A DNA stretch of 64,000 bases, from the NCBI RefSeq assembly GCF_051055405.1, contig NZ_CP167068.1, forward strand, positions 1,922,001 through 1,986,000, read 5' to 3'. Positions 43,257 to 51,999 of this stretch are shown piece after piece. The stretch's first letter is position 1. The number at the start of each line of letters is the position of its first letter. The notes beneath the pieces were generated by a model that had not been told where the DNA came from, searched no databases, and saw nothing but the letters and a program-made list of their open reading frames with translations. Source of the DNA: Pseudolachnospira sp051055405 (GTDB lineage Bacteria; Bacillota; Clostridia; Lachnospirales; Lachnospiraceae). Position numbers and translations under genes: made by a program.

Positions 43257-44210
43257 TCAAACGCCCAGATATGCAATCAGGCAAAGTATCGTCGTCACGA
43301 TGGAAAATACCGCGACCACCCTCGTTTCCGACCATCCGCCCAGTTCAAAATGGTGGTGAATCGGAGCCATACGGAAAAACCGTTTTCCATGGGTCTTCTT
43401 GAAATAAGTCACCTGAATCATAACCGAAATCACCTCGGCCAGATAGATAAATCCAACAATCAGAATCAAAAGAGGCTGCTGCAGCATCAACGCCGTAGCG
43501 GCTACAAAACCGCCCAACGCCAAGGACCCGGTATCCCCCATAAACACTTTCGCCGGATAAACATTAAAGAGCAGGAATCCAAGGAGCGCTCCCGCCACAG
43601 CCGCCGTTATAGGGGCAATGCCGCTCGCCTCTCCCATCGCCACCACGGTAAAAAAGGTAGCGACCAAAATGGTCACGCTGGTACACAGCCCGTCCAGCCC
43701 ATCGGTAAAGTTCACTCCGTTGTCCGTTCCCAACACAGCGATAAAAAGCATCGGAACATACAGCCATCCCATATCCCAATCCATGCCAAGGAATGGGATA
43801 TGGATGACGGTTCCAAGACCGGAGTATTTTATCATATAGACACAAAAGATACCGGTGATCACCAGCTGCCCCAAAAGCTTCTGTACCGGATTCAGTCCTT
43901 CCGACCGCTTCATCACAATTTTTATGTAGTCGTCCAGAAATCCCACAATACCGAATCCGACCGTCAAAAACAGAATCGGTACGATGCGGGGATACTTTCC
44001 CACAAAAACCAGGGACGTCACGATCACACTGGCCAGGAAAGCCAAGCCTCCCATCGTCGGCGTCCCGGCTTTCTTCAGATGGGCCTGCGGGCCGTCGTCC
44101 CGGACCTGCTGGCCAAATTTCAACTTCTTTAGAAATGGAATCAGCACGGGACAAAGCACGGCGCTAACTCCAAAAGCGATCAGGACTGCTGCAATCACAT
44201 CTCTGTTCAT
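43257..44210 (-). CDS. mraY: Phospho-N-acetylmuramoyl-pentapeptide transferase
   Basis: MraY makes lipid I on the inner membrane face. The 317 residues have ten helices with KKAGTPTMGGLAFL near 47, GFLDDYIKIVMKRSEGLNP split near 90, NFTDGLDGL near 170, the aspartates in VFMGDTGSLALGGF near 230, and IQVTYFKKTHGKRFFRMAPIHHHFE (cut here) near 275-298. Its start overlaps the stop of the upstream PBP by ATGA. Confidence 0.98.
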   Translation of the reverse strand: MNRDVIAAVLIAFGVSAVLCPVLIPFLKKLKFGQQVRDDGPQAHLKKAGTPTMGGLAFLASVIVTSLVFVGKYPRIVPILFLTVGFGIVGFLDDYIKIVMKRSEGLNPVQKLLGQLVITGIFCVYMIKYSGLGTVIHIPFLGMDWDMGWLYVPMLFIAVLGTDNGVNFTDGLDGLCTSVTILVATFFTVVAMGEASGIAPITAAVAGALLGFLLFNVYPAKVFMGDTGSLALGGFVAATALMLQQPLLILIVGFIYLAEVISVMIQVTYFKKTHGKRFFRMAPIHHHFELGGWSETRVVAVFSIVTTILCLIAYLGV

Positions 44211-45952
44211 TCTTCCACTCCAAGCGTATTATTTCGGCTAATATCCAGATATGGCAAAATATTGGCAAAAATATCTGCCATTACAGGCGCGGCTACCGTA
44301 CCTCCGTAATAAATCCCCTCCGGCTCATCGATCGCAATCAGACCGATAACCTGTGGATTTTCTGCTGGGGCAAATCCCAGAAAGGAGGAAATATATTTCC
44401 CCGAACGCCGGGGAAGTTTCTCCGAGGTGGCCGTCTTTCCGCCGATGGTATATCCTTCCAAATAAGCCTTTTTTCCAGTTCCCTCTGAGACGACCTTCTC
44501 CAACATATAGCGGAGCGTTTCACTGGTCTCCTCTGAGATTATAGACTCTTCTGTCTCATATGTAAAGGTTTTCCTGAGTTCTCCGTCATTTCCCACCACC
44601 TTCACGCCAAAATGCGGCGTCACCCGGTGGCCGCCATTTACCAAGGAGGCTGCGGTAGTAACCAATTGGAGAGGCGTGATCTGAAAGGACTGGCCAAAAG
44701 ACACGGTCGCCAATTCCACCTCGCCCATATTTTCTTTCTGGTGCATAATAGTTCCCGCTTCGCCCGGAAGGTCTACCCCTGTCTTTTTCTTGAGTCCAAA
44801 CTGCTCAAAATAGGAGTAATACCGGTCGACCCCAAGGCGCAGTCCCACGTCGATAAATACTGGATTGCAGGAATTCATAGCGCCTTGCAGGAAATTTTCC
44901 GCCCCGTGGCCCTGCACCTTATGGCAGCGGATTCTTCGATCCTCCACCACCCGGTAGCCCGGACAAAAAAAGCTGTCATTCAAACTGACTACATTCTCTT
45001 CCAGAGCCGCCGCCATGGTAATAATTTTAAAGGTGGAACCAGGTTCATAGGTGTCGTTGATGCAGGCGTTTCTCCACATCTTGTTCAGCAGGTTTTGTTT
45101 TTCCTCCGCCGATACAGATTCCGTCAACTCATAATTCAGAGTAAAGGGATCGTTCAGATTGAATTCCGGCACATTTACCATAGCCAGAATCTCTCCGTTC
45201 TGGGGATTCATCAAGATCACGGAAACCTGTTTTGCATTTTTTTCCTCCATGACCTTCTTTGCCACTTGTTCCGCATATTGCTGAATATTGACGTCCAGAC
45301 TTAGAACCAGATTATTTCCGGGGATGGGCTCCACTCGCTCTTCCGCCATTCCATCCAGTTCCACTCCCTTTGCATCCGTCATAGTTAAGATCTGACCGTC
45401 CAAGCCTTTCAGCTCTTCCTCGTAGATAACCTCCAACCCAATGATTCCCTGATTATCGCTTCCGGTAAATCCCAGGACCTTAGAGGCCAAAGTATCGTAT
45501 GGATAATATCTTTTATAATCCTCGTCTACTTTCACGCCATTCAGATTGCATGCACGAATGGCGTCGCCAGTGGTTTTGTCCACGTTCGTTTTAATGATTT
45601 CTCTGGCCGAGTACTTTTCTACTGCCTTTCGTACCTTGTCCTCATCCACAGAAAGCTGCTCCGATAACACACGGACGACCTCATCCGGATCCGATATCTG
45701 ATTGTGTATCACCGACACGGTGCAAACCGTCCGGTTCGTCGCTAAAACCTGCCCGTTCGCATCATAAATCGTCCCTCGGGCCGCTTTAATGTCTCTCTCC
45801 CGCTGATGAAGCTCTTCCGCCATAACGCCATAATGCTCTGAGCGAAAAATCATGAGATACCCTAAGCGTCCGATTAGACCCAGAACCCCTAGAGCACAGA
45901 TCAGAAACGCCCAGAGCATCTTCCGTTTGTGAACCACACGGTTTCGTATCAT
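44207..45952 (-). CDS. spoVD: Class B penicillin-binding protein, SpoVD-like
   Basis: This transpeptidase has 581 residues: one N-terminal helix (12-32), the pedestal with RGTIYDANGQVLATNRTV near 60, then the active-site Ser in EPGSTFKIITMA near 305, SCNPVF near 365 and KTATSE near 510. No C-terminal PASTA repeat is present, unlike Bacillus SpoVD. By position (after FtsI, before mraY) it corresponds to spoVD, which builds spore cortex with a SEDS partner, but a vegetative role cannot be excluded. Confidence 0.9.
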   Translation of the reverse strand: MIRNRVVHKRKMLWAFLICALGVLGLIGRLGYLMIFRSEHYGVMAEELHQRERDIKAARGTIYDANGQVLATNRTVCTVSVIHNQISDPDEVVRVLSEQLSVDEDKVRKAVEKYSAREIIKTNVDKTTGDAIRACNLNGVKVDEDYKRYYPYDTLASKVLGFTGSDNQGIIGLEVIYEEELKGLDGQILTMTDAKGVELDGMAEERVEPIPGNNLVLSLDVNIQQYAEQVAKKVMEEKNAKQVSVILMNPQNGEILAMVNVPEFNLNDPFTLNYELTESVSAEEKQNLLNKMWRNACINDTYEPGSTFKIITMAAALEENVVSLNDSFFCPGYRVVEDRRIRCHKVQGHGAENFLQGAMNSCNPVFIDVGLRLGVDRYYSYFEQFGLKKKTGVDLPGEAGTIMHQKENMGEVELATVSFGQSFQITPLQLVTTAASLVNGGHRVTPHFGVKVVGNDGELRKTFTYETEESIISEETSETLRYMLEKVVSEGTGKKAYLEGYTIGGKTATSEKLPRRSGKYISSFLGFAPAENPQVIGLIAIDEPEGIYYGGTVAAPVMADIFANILPYLDISRNNTLGVEE

Positions 45953-46007
45953 ACGCTTCTCCTTTTATCCCGTCTATTCATGATATGAAGGACAAGCGCT
46001 AATTATT

Positions 46008-48161
46008 CTATTGGGCTTCCTGCGGTTCTCCTTCCGGGGACGCCGCGCCCTCTGCCTCCGGATCAGGTTGCCCCTCTCCGCCGCTATTTCCCGCATCTTC
46101 CGGCGAAGTTTCTTCGGAAGATGCCGGCGTTTCCGTCGGATCGTCCAGAATGCCATCCTGCGGTACCTGTTCATCATGGCTGGCGCTGGCCGAAGCCGGA
46201 ATTGTATTTCCCTGTGCATCGGTCTCCGGATCTGTCGGTTCCGCCGGCTCCGTGCTTGCCGGGGTGGTCTCCGGGATATATTCGGACGACATGCTGATGC
46301 TAAGATACGGCAAAATAGCTTCCATCACTTTTTTTTCGATGCCGATCGCCAGTTTCGCACTGACATTCGTCTCTTCGCCTTCTTCCAACTTCAATTTTTC
46401 CGGATTGTCCACGATCACATAGACCACTACCTCCGGATGTTCCACCGGCGCAAAACCCATAAAGGAAACCAGATACTTTTTCTCTTCACGAGGCTGTTTC
46501 TGCGCTGTTCCGGTCTTTCCGCCCACATCATATCCCTCGATCTGAGCCGCCTTTCCGGTTCCATCCAGGACGGTTTTCCAGAGTGCATTACGGATAAACT
46601 CCGAGCTGGATTCGCTGACCGTCTCCCTCATTAAGACCGGCTCCACGTCCCGAACCAAATCTCCCTGGGGGCTTAATATCTGCTTCACCATATGGGGCAT
46701 GTAATAGGAACCGCCGTTGATAACAGAACAGAAAGCCGCCCCCATCTGCACCATCGTAGCATTGTAATTTTGTCCAAAGGAGTTCGTCGCCAGATCCACG
46801 ACTCCCATATTCTGCGGCTGATAAATGAGCCCCGGCGATTCGCCGGGCAGATCGATTCCCGTTTGCTTTCCAAAGCCAAATTGGCTGAGATATTTACAAA
46901 ACACATCGCTTCCCAGGATCTGTCCAATCGCCATCATCGCGTCATTACAGGAATACATCAAAGATTCCTCTAAATTCACTCTCCCGTGGGTCGCATTACA
47001 CCGTACCGGCGCTTCATAGGAGCCGCTGCCGAACACTTCCACGCCGTCGCAGATATACTCGCTCTCTTTTGCGATCAAGTTCTCCTCAAGCCCCGCCGAC
47101 ACCGTAAAGGGTTTTGCCGTAGAGCCTGGTTCGTAGGCGTCCTGAACCGCGAAGTTTTTCCAAATTTGAGCCAATGCGTCGCTTTTCGCCTTATCGTCCA
47201 TGGCGGCGATTGCCGCCTCGTCATAGTAAGCGGATAAATCGCCAGGATGATTGAGATCATAGGGAGTGCTGGTGGCCATGGCCAAGATCTCCCCATTGTT
47301 GGGATTCATGACCAGTACGCCGACATTCTCCGCTTTGTACTCGGTCAAAAATTCCGCGATATACTTCTCCGCCGCCGATTGGATCGTATAATCGATTGTA
47401 GTCACGATCGTATTTCCGTCGATGGCTTCCTTGGTGATTCGCTCCAAATCACCGTCGTTATTCATATAGCCATAGGTACGGCCGTTGGTTCCAATCAGTT
47501 CTTCGTTGTAGTACTGCTCGATTCCCCAGTTTCCACGGCTGCTGTCGCTGGAAGAAAAGCCCAAAACAGCGCTGGCCAATGTATTGTAAGGATAAATCCT
47601 CTTATATTCGGATTCGAACCATACGCCTGTCACCTTTGGCGTTTTTTTCTTCTTTGCGTTTTTATTAAATTCCTCTTCGTAGGTGGTGAATTTCGCTTTG
47701 TCGTCCATGCTCAGCTGCCTGGCATAACGAACATAGGATTTCTCCGCCTTCTCCTCCAGCAGCGCGGAAAGCTCGTTTCTATCGTAGCCAAAACATTGAA
47801 CCAGCGCGTCCAATGTGGTCTCTGTATTTTTTCGTTCGTCGGCCAGAATCACCTTCGGATCTAAAATCAGGTTGTAGACTTGCTCACTGTCTGCAAGAAC
47901 CGTGTGATTCCGGTCCATAATCGTTCCCCGCTTAAAGGGAAGCACCGTACTGTTATAATTTTGCTGCTTCAAAACCGTCTTGCTATACTCTTCTCCGGTC
48001 TTTCCGGAAATAGAAAGTAAAACCAAGCTAAGGGAAAGCAAAGCCACTGCTACCACAACAAAGGTAAACAGCAGCTTTGCCTGCATGTATTTCCGAAATA
48101 TTTTCCAGCGATTCCTCTTGCTTCTTGCCTTTCTCTCATCAATGGGTCGGGATGTCTTCAT
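46008..48161 (-). CDS. ftsI: Class B penicillin-binding protein FtsI/PbpB with acidic tail
   Basis: This is the division transpeptidase. I start it at MKTSRPIDERKA (48161), 23 bp inside ftsL; upstream starts are possible. One helix follows a basic cytoplasmic end. RGTIMDRNHTVLADS marks the pedestal, EPGSTAKPF near 345 the catalytic Ser, SCNDAMMAIG near 400 and KTGTAQ near 550 the other motifs. After the domain, roughly 90 residues rich in Glu, Pro, Thr and Ser form a disordered outer tail, not usual for PbpB. Confidence 0.92.
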   Translation of the reverse strand: MKTSRPIDERKARSKRNRWKIFRKYMQAKLLFTFVVVAVALLSLSLVLLSISGKTGEEYSKTVLKQQNYNSTVLPFKRGTIMDRNHTVLADSEQVYNLILDPKVILADERKNTETTLDALVQCFGYDRNELSALLEEKAEKSYVRYARQLSMDDKAKFTTYEEEFNKNAKKKKTPKVTGVWFESEYKRIYPYNTLASAVLGFSSSDSSRGNWGIEQYYNEELIGTNGRTYGYMNNDGDLERITKEAIDGNTIVTTIDYTIQSAAEKYIAEFLTEYKAENVGVLVMNPNNGEILAMATSTPYDLNHPGDLSAYYDEAAIAAMDDKAKSDALAQIWKNFAVQDAYEPGSTAKPFTVSAGLEENLIAKESEYICDGVEVFGSGSYEAPVRCNATHGRVNLEESLMYSCNDAMMAIGQILGSDVFCKYLSQFGFGKQTGIDLPGESPGLIYQPQNMGVVDLATNSFGQNYNATMVQMGAAFCSVINGGSYYMPHMVKQILSPQGDLVRDVEPVLMRETVSESSSEFIRNALWKTVLDGTGKAAQIEGYDVGGKTGTAQKQPREEKKYLVSFMGFAPVEHPEVVVYVIVDNPEKLKLEEGEETNVSAKLAIGIEKKVMEAILPYLSISMSSEYIPETTPASTEPAEPTDPETDAQGNTIPASASASHDEQVPQDGILDDPTETPASSEETSPEDAGNSGGEGQPDPEAEGAASPEGEPQEAQ

Positions 48162-48627
48162 ATTGACGTACATACTCGCTTTCTGATTTATCATAGTAGA
48201 TGACCTGATTATCGGAGGCATACGTCATGCCCAATTCCTCGGTCGCCACCTTGAATATGTAATCCAAATCTACATATGCATTGATCCTGTTTTCTGTCGC
48301 GCTATTGTTGGTTTTCAGAGTGGACAGTTGGCTCTCCAGCCTTCCGATGCTGGTCTGATGTGCCGTAATGCTGGACTGTACCTTCAAATAGCTGACGCAG
48401 ATCATCACCACGGCTACCGTAGCCGCCGCCAGCATCAGCAAATAGGGAACGCTGATCTGAAGCGCTTTCTCCCGATTACGCCGCAGGGCGGAATTGCTCA
48501 GCCGCTCTCTTTCCTGTTGTCTTTTTTTCCTCTCTATGTATTCTTCCCGGCGAACCGTATTCCCCTCGACTACAAGCCGGGGACGCGGCGCCGCATTTCT
48601 CGTATTGCTTTTCCTCACATTTGCCAT
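48139..48627 (-). CDS. ftsL: Cell division protein FtsL-like
   Basis: This is a bitopic protein of 162 residues: a long basic cytoplasmic part (about 1-55, rich in Arg and Lys), one helix (LLMLAAATVAVVMICVSYL), and an outer coiled coil with leucine-spaced heptads (SIGRLESQLSTLKTNN). Position between rsmH and ftsI and this topology identify FtsL, which couples FtsI-FtsW to the ring. The cytoplasmic part is longer than in Bacillus FtsL. Confidence 0.88.
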   Translation of the reverse strand: MANVRKSNTRNAAPRPRLVVEGNTVRREEYIERKKRQQERERLSNSALRRNREKALQISVPYLLMLAAATVAVVMICVSYLKVQSSITAHQTSIGRLESQLSTLKTNNSATENRINAYVDLDYIFKVATEELGMTYASDNQVIYYDKSESEYVRQYEDIPTH

Positions 48628-48729
48628 AAAAACCTCCTTGCCTTTCCGAATTGCTCTTGGAAAGGACTTTTTGCGGTTTCCCGCTTACCCTCCTTTATTC
48701 ATACGGGCAACAGCCGCCTGAACAACTTC

Positions 48730-49677
48730 TTATTTTTCTTCTATCATCTTTTCAAATACCCGCAGCTTTGCGCTCTTCGCTCTCGGATTTTCCCTCATTT
48801 CCTGTTCGGTAGGAAGAATCGGTTTTCTCGTCACCACATGTCCCTTGCTCTTTCGCCCGCAAACACAGACCGGAAAATTCTTCGGACAGATACACGGGTC
48901 TTCCGCCGTACGGAATCTACCTTTCACAATGCGGTCTTCCAAAGAATGAAAGGTAATGATGCAAAGCCTTCCGCCTGGATTCAGACAGTCAATCATCGTA
49001 TCGACAACTTCATCTAACACGGTAAGCTCCCGATTTAACTCAATTCGAATCGCCTGAAATGTTCTTTTGGCAGGATGCCCGCCTGTTTTTTGTATTTTCT
49101 TAGGGATCGCCTGCTCGATCACGCGGACCAACTGTCCAGTCGTCTCGATAGGCTCTTTTTCTCTTTCTTTGCAGATATGCCTTGCAATGTTCCTCGCAAA
49201 CTTGTCCTCGCCGTAATCCCGAATCATTCGGTACAGCTCTTCTTCGTTGTACTCATTGACAATATCTCGCGCCGTCCTCGCTTCCTCCTGGTCCATCCGC
49301 ATGTCCAAAGGAGCGTCCGCCATATAGGAGAATCCCCGCTCTGCCGTATCCAGTTGATAGGAGGATACCCCCAAATCCAAAAGAATACCGTCTACGCCAG
49401 AGATCTGAAGGCTGTTTAAGACGTCCCGAATATTTCCGTAATTATCTTTTACAATCGTTACTTTCTCATGGTAAGGCTTCAGGCGTTCTCCAGCGGCCTG
49501 TATTGCTGCCGCATCCCGGTCTATACCGATCAGGCGCCCCTTCGAGCCCAGCCTCTCTGCGATGTGGAAAGAATGTCCGCCGCCGCCTAACGTGCCATCC
49601 ACATAGACGCCGTCTGGACGAATGGCCAGGTTCTCCAGCGATGGCTCCAGCAAGACAGAAACATGACGAAACTCCAT
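48730..49677 (-). CDS. rsmH: 16S rRNA (cytosine1402-N4)-methyltransferase
   Basis: RsmH (MraW) methylates C1402 in the ribosomal P site. The 315 residues start MEFRHVSVLLEPSLENL and include YVDGTLGGGGHS near 25 (SAM binding), IGIDRDAAAI, GILLDLGVSSYQLD near 102 and IITFHSLEDRIVK near 245. The C-terminal Cys pairs (CICPKNFPVCVCG) are usual in Firmicutes. It follows mraZ by one base, the standard order. Confidence 0.98.
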   Translation of the reverse strand: MEFRHVSVLLEPSLENLAIRPDGVYVDGTLGGGGHSFHIAERLGSKGRLIGIDRDAAAIQAAGERLKPYHEKVTIVKDNYGNIRDVLNSLQISGVDGILLDLGVSSYQLDTAERGFSYMADAPLDMRMDQEEARTARDIVNEYNEEELYRMIRDYGEDKFARNIARHICKEREKEPIETTGQLVRVIEQAIPKKIQKTGGHPAKRTFQAIRIELNRELTVLDEVVDTMIDCLNPGGRLCIITFHSLEDRIVKGRFRTAEDPCICPKNFPVCVCGRKSKGHVVTRKPILPTEQEMRENPRAKSAKLRVFEKMIEEK

Positions 49678-49678
49678 A

Positions 49679-50104
49679 TTAAATTCCCAATCCTTCCATA
49701 TTCGCTGCTATTTCATCCATATCGTCGTAAGTGTTGGCTTCGGCCCAGTTATTCTTATCCCAAATTTCTACCCGATCTCCTACGCCGGCCAGAACCACAT
49801 CTTTTTCCAGGCCAGCGGCAGCACGCAGATTTGCAGGAATCAGAATTCTACCCTGCTTGTCCACTTCGCACAAGGTAGCGCCAGCGAGGAAGTATCGGGC
49901 AAACCGACGCCCCTTCTGGTTACTGACCGGAATTGCCTGAAGCTTCTCCTCGAAGTGTTTCCATTCTTCATTGGTGTATGCAAAAAGACAGCCATCCAAT
50001 CCTTTGGTCACAACAAAGGTATCCCCCAGCTCGTCCCGAAACCGGGAGGGGATAATCAGACGCCCTTTTGCGTCAATCGTATGGCTGTATTCACCCATGA
50101 ACAT
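49679..50104 (-). CDS. mraZ: Transcriptional regulator MraZ
   Basis: MraZ is an AbrB-fold ring-forming repressor or activator of the division cluster. Two swapped-hairpin repeats are visible: GEYSHTIDAKGRLIIPSRFRDELG (cut here) at 4-27 and GATLCEVDKQGRILIPANLRAAAG near 75-98, each with the DxKGR core. The length of 141 residues is normal. It heads the operon and should bind the four-box repeat just upstream. Confidence 0.98.
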   Translation of the reverse strand: MFMGEYSHTIDAKGRLIIPSRFRDELGDTFVVTKGLDGCLFAYTNEEWKHFEEKLQAIPVSNQKGRRFARYFLAGATLCEVDKQGRILIPANLRAAAGLEKDVVLAGVGDRVEIWDKNNWAEANTYDDMDEIAANMEGLGI

Positions 50105-50124
50105 GAAAACTCACCTCTTTTCCA

Positions 50125-50160
50125 CCACTTCATGCTACTTTCTACCACTTTCCACCACTT
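50125..50160 (-). promoter_or_regulatory. MraZ operator: four AAGTGG boxes at exact 10-bp steps
   Basis: On the minus strand AAGTGG occurs at 50125-50130, 50145-50150 and 50155-50160, with a one-mismatch copy AAGTAG at 50135-50140. MraZ proteins bind tandem boxes of this kind (AAAGTG-N3 in mycoplasmas). The array lies between the predicted transcription start and the mraZ ATG. Confidence 0.8.
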
Positions 50161-50167
50161 GGTATCT

Positions 50168-50196
50168 ATTCTAAACAACTTTTCGCTAAATAGCAA
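50168..50196 (-). promoter_or_regulatory. Sigma-A promoter of the mraZ division operon
   Basis: TTGCTA (50191-50196) and TAGAAT (50168-50173) are exactly 17 bp apart on the minus strand, directly upstream of the MraZ boxes. Confidence 0.7.
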
Positions 50197-50277
50197 CCCC
50201 TTTTTTTAAATCTATCCCTCTTTTTTCTTGTGGAAAAATATGGTAATTCAGGCGATAACCTTAGGAAATTCGTGCAT

Positions 50278-50313
50278 AAAAATAAGCCCTGATGTCGTAA
50301 CATCAAGGGCTTG
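50278..50313 (-). terminator. Terminator after the Spo0E-like gene
   Basis: AAGCCCT-GATGT and ACATC-AAGGGCTT pair around CGTA; ATTTTTAT follows on the minus strand. Confidence 0.75.
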
Positions 50314-50327
50314 TAGACACGGAGCTG

Positions 50328-50474
50328 CTATTCCTCCATATATAGAGCAATGAGATGATCCAGCTCCACACTCAGCCGGTATAGGTCGTCCGCGCTGCCA
50401 TCGCGGTCTATCGCTTCGCTGAGTTCCTTTCTCTTATCTTCGATTTTTTTTCTCAGTTCTTCTCTTCGGTACAT
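50328..50474 (-). CDS. Spo0E-like aspartyl-phosphate phosphatase family protein
   Basis: The start is MYRREELRKKIEDKRK (50474), behind CGGGAGAATTTT; the frame is open 25 codons further. The 48 residues form two helices with the family motif SVELDHLIALY near the end, where the S-x-x-x-D core contacts Spo0A~P in Bacillus. A phosphatase of this kind would delay sporulation by dephosphorylating Spo0A. Short Spo0E-like proteins are common in Clostridia and not all are proven phosphatases. Confidence 0.8.
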   Translation of the reverse strand: MYRREELRKKIEDKRKELSEAIDRDGSADDLYRLSVELDHLIALYMEE

Positions 50475-50723
50475 AAAATTCTCCCGTCGTTTCTTGTCTA
50501 TTCTTTTGCCGCTTGGATTTATTGTACCCAAATTTCGTGGAAAATGCAAACAAAAGCAGGAGAAAAGCGTCGGGTAGTTTCGACAAAATTCGCATCATTG
50601 TTGCATTTGGGGGCGGATATCGACATTTACAGGATCACCTCCTGCATCTTCAAGGTTTATCTGAAACCGCTTGTCGAATTTTGCGTTTTATCAGTTATAA
50701 CTTATAAATCCTCAATTTCTCCA

Positions 50724-50752
50724 TTGAGTTTCACTTGTAAACATGATATACT
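50724..50752 (+). promoter_or_regulatory. Promoter of the DUF4143 ATPase
   Basis: TTGAGT (50724-50729) and TATACT (50747-50752) are exactly 17 bp apart; GAAAGGGGG follows as ribosome site. Confidence 0.65.
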
Positions 50753-50784
50753 ATGGTCAGCCACGGGAAAGGGGGCTGAAATTT

Positions 50785-51999
50785 ATGATTAAACGCGAAT
50801 TGTATATGAGCCGTATCCGTCCGTTCATCGGATCGGAACTTATAAAGGTTATGACCGGTATTCGCCGCTGCGGAAAGTCGGTCATGTTGGAACTGATCAA
50901 GCAAGAACTCACAGAGTCCGGTGTCAGCCCGACACAGTTTATCTCCATCAACTTTGAAGATATGAGCTATTCCCATCTGCAAACCGCTCAGGCGCTGCAC
51001 GACGAGATCACCAAGAGAGCCACAGCGATGGAAGGCAAAGTCTATCTGTTCTTTGATGAAATACAAGAAGTCAAAGACTGGGAGAAGTGCATCAACTCTT
51101 TCCGCGTTTCGCTGGACTGTGACATCTACATCACCGGTTCGAATGCAAAGCTGCTGTCCGGTGAGCTTGCAACCTACTTGGGCGGACGGTATGTGGAGTT
51201 TGTAATCTACCCGTTCTCATTTGGAGAGTTCATGGAGTTGTACCGTTCTATTGCCCCCAATGAGTCAATCCAGAAGTGTTTCCAAAAGTATCTGCTTGCC
51301 GGAGGTATGCCTTACCTCGCAAACCTTCGTTATGCAGACGCTCCATCCAGGCAATATCTTCATGATTTATTCAACTCCGTCCAGCTCAAGGACATTGTGA
51401 AACGGAATAAAATTCGGGATGTTGACTTACTGGAACGAATTATTGCCTATGTGATTGCCAATGTAGGTATGACCTTCTCCGCAACCTCTCTTGCAAAGTT
51501 TCTTAAAAGCGAGCAGCGCACCGTTGCCCCGGAAACGATACTGAACTATATCAAATACTGCTGCGAGGCTTACCTGTTCTATCAGGTGAAGCGGGAAGAT
51601 TTGCAGGGCAAACAGATTCTTGCCTCCAACGAGAAGTATTATATTGCCGATCACGGCATCCGTGAGGCTGTTTTCGGTGGCAATATGCGGGACATCAATC
51701 TCATCTTAGAGAATATCGTCTATCTGGAATTACTGCGCCGGGGCTACAAAGTCACCGTTGGCAGAACGGGCGATAAGGAAATTGATTTTGTATGCGACAA
51801 GCGCGGCGAAAAACTGTATGTCCAGGTCACTTATCTGCTGGCGTCGGAGGAAACGGTCAACCGTGAGTTTGGCGCGTATGATACTATCCGCGACAATTTC
51901 CCGAAGTATGTTGTTTCTCTCGATGAGTTCGATATGAGCCGAAATGGTATCAAGCACCGAAATATCCGCGATTTCCTTTTGATGGAGGAATGGAACTAA
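50785..51999 (+). CDS. AAA+ ATPase with DUF4143 C-terminal domain
   Basis: The protein has 404 residues starting at MIKRELYMSRIRPFIG. The N-terminal ATPase has MTGIRRCGKSVMLELI (Walker A) near 26, YLFFDEIQEVKDW (Walker B) near 90 and ITGSNAKLLSGELATYLGGR (sensor) near 120. The C-terminal DUF4143 part has LKSEQRTVAPETILNYI and a nuclease-like KEIDFVCDKRGEKLYVQV near 345, reminiscent of a D-x-K core. Such ATPases are widespread in mobile or defence-like regions, with unknown function. It is convergent with the Fic gene and their stop codons overlap. Confidence 0.88.
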   Translation: MIKRELYMSRIRPFIGSELIKVMTGIRRCGKSVMLELIKQELTESGVSPTQFISINFEDMSYSHLQTAQALHDEITKRATAMEGKVYLFFDEIQEVKDWEKCINSFRVSLDCDIYITGSNAKLLSGELATYLGGRYVEFVIYPFSFGEFMELYRSIAPNESIQKCFQKYLLAGGMPYLANLRYADAPSRQYLHDLFNSVQLKDIVKRNKIRDVDLLERIIAYVIANVGMTFSATSLAKFLKSEQRTVAPETILNYIKYCCEAYLFYQVKREDLQGKQILASNEKYYIADHGIREAVFGGNMRDINLILENIVYLELLRRGYKVTVGRTGDKEIDFVCDKRGEKLYVQVTYLLASEETVNREFGAYDTIRDNFPKYVVSLDEFDMSRNGIKHRNIRDFLLMEEWN

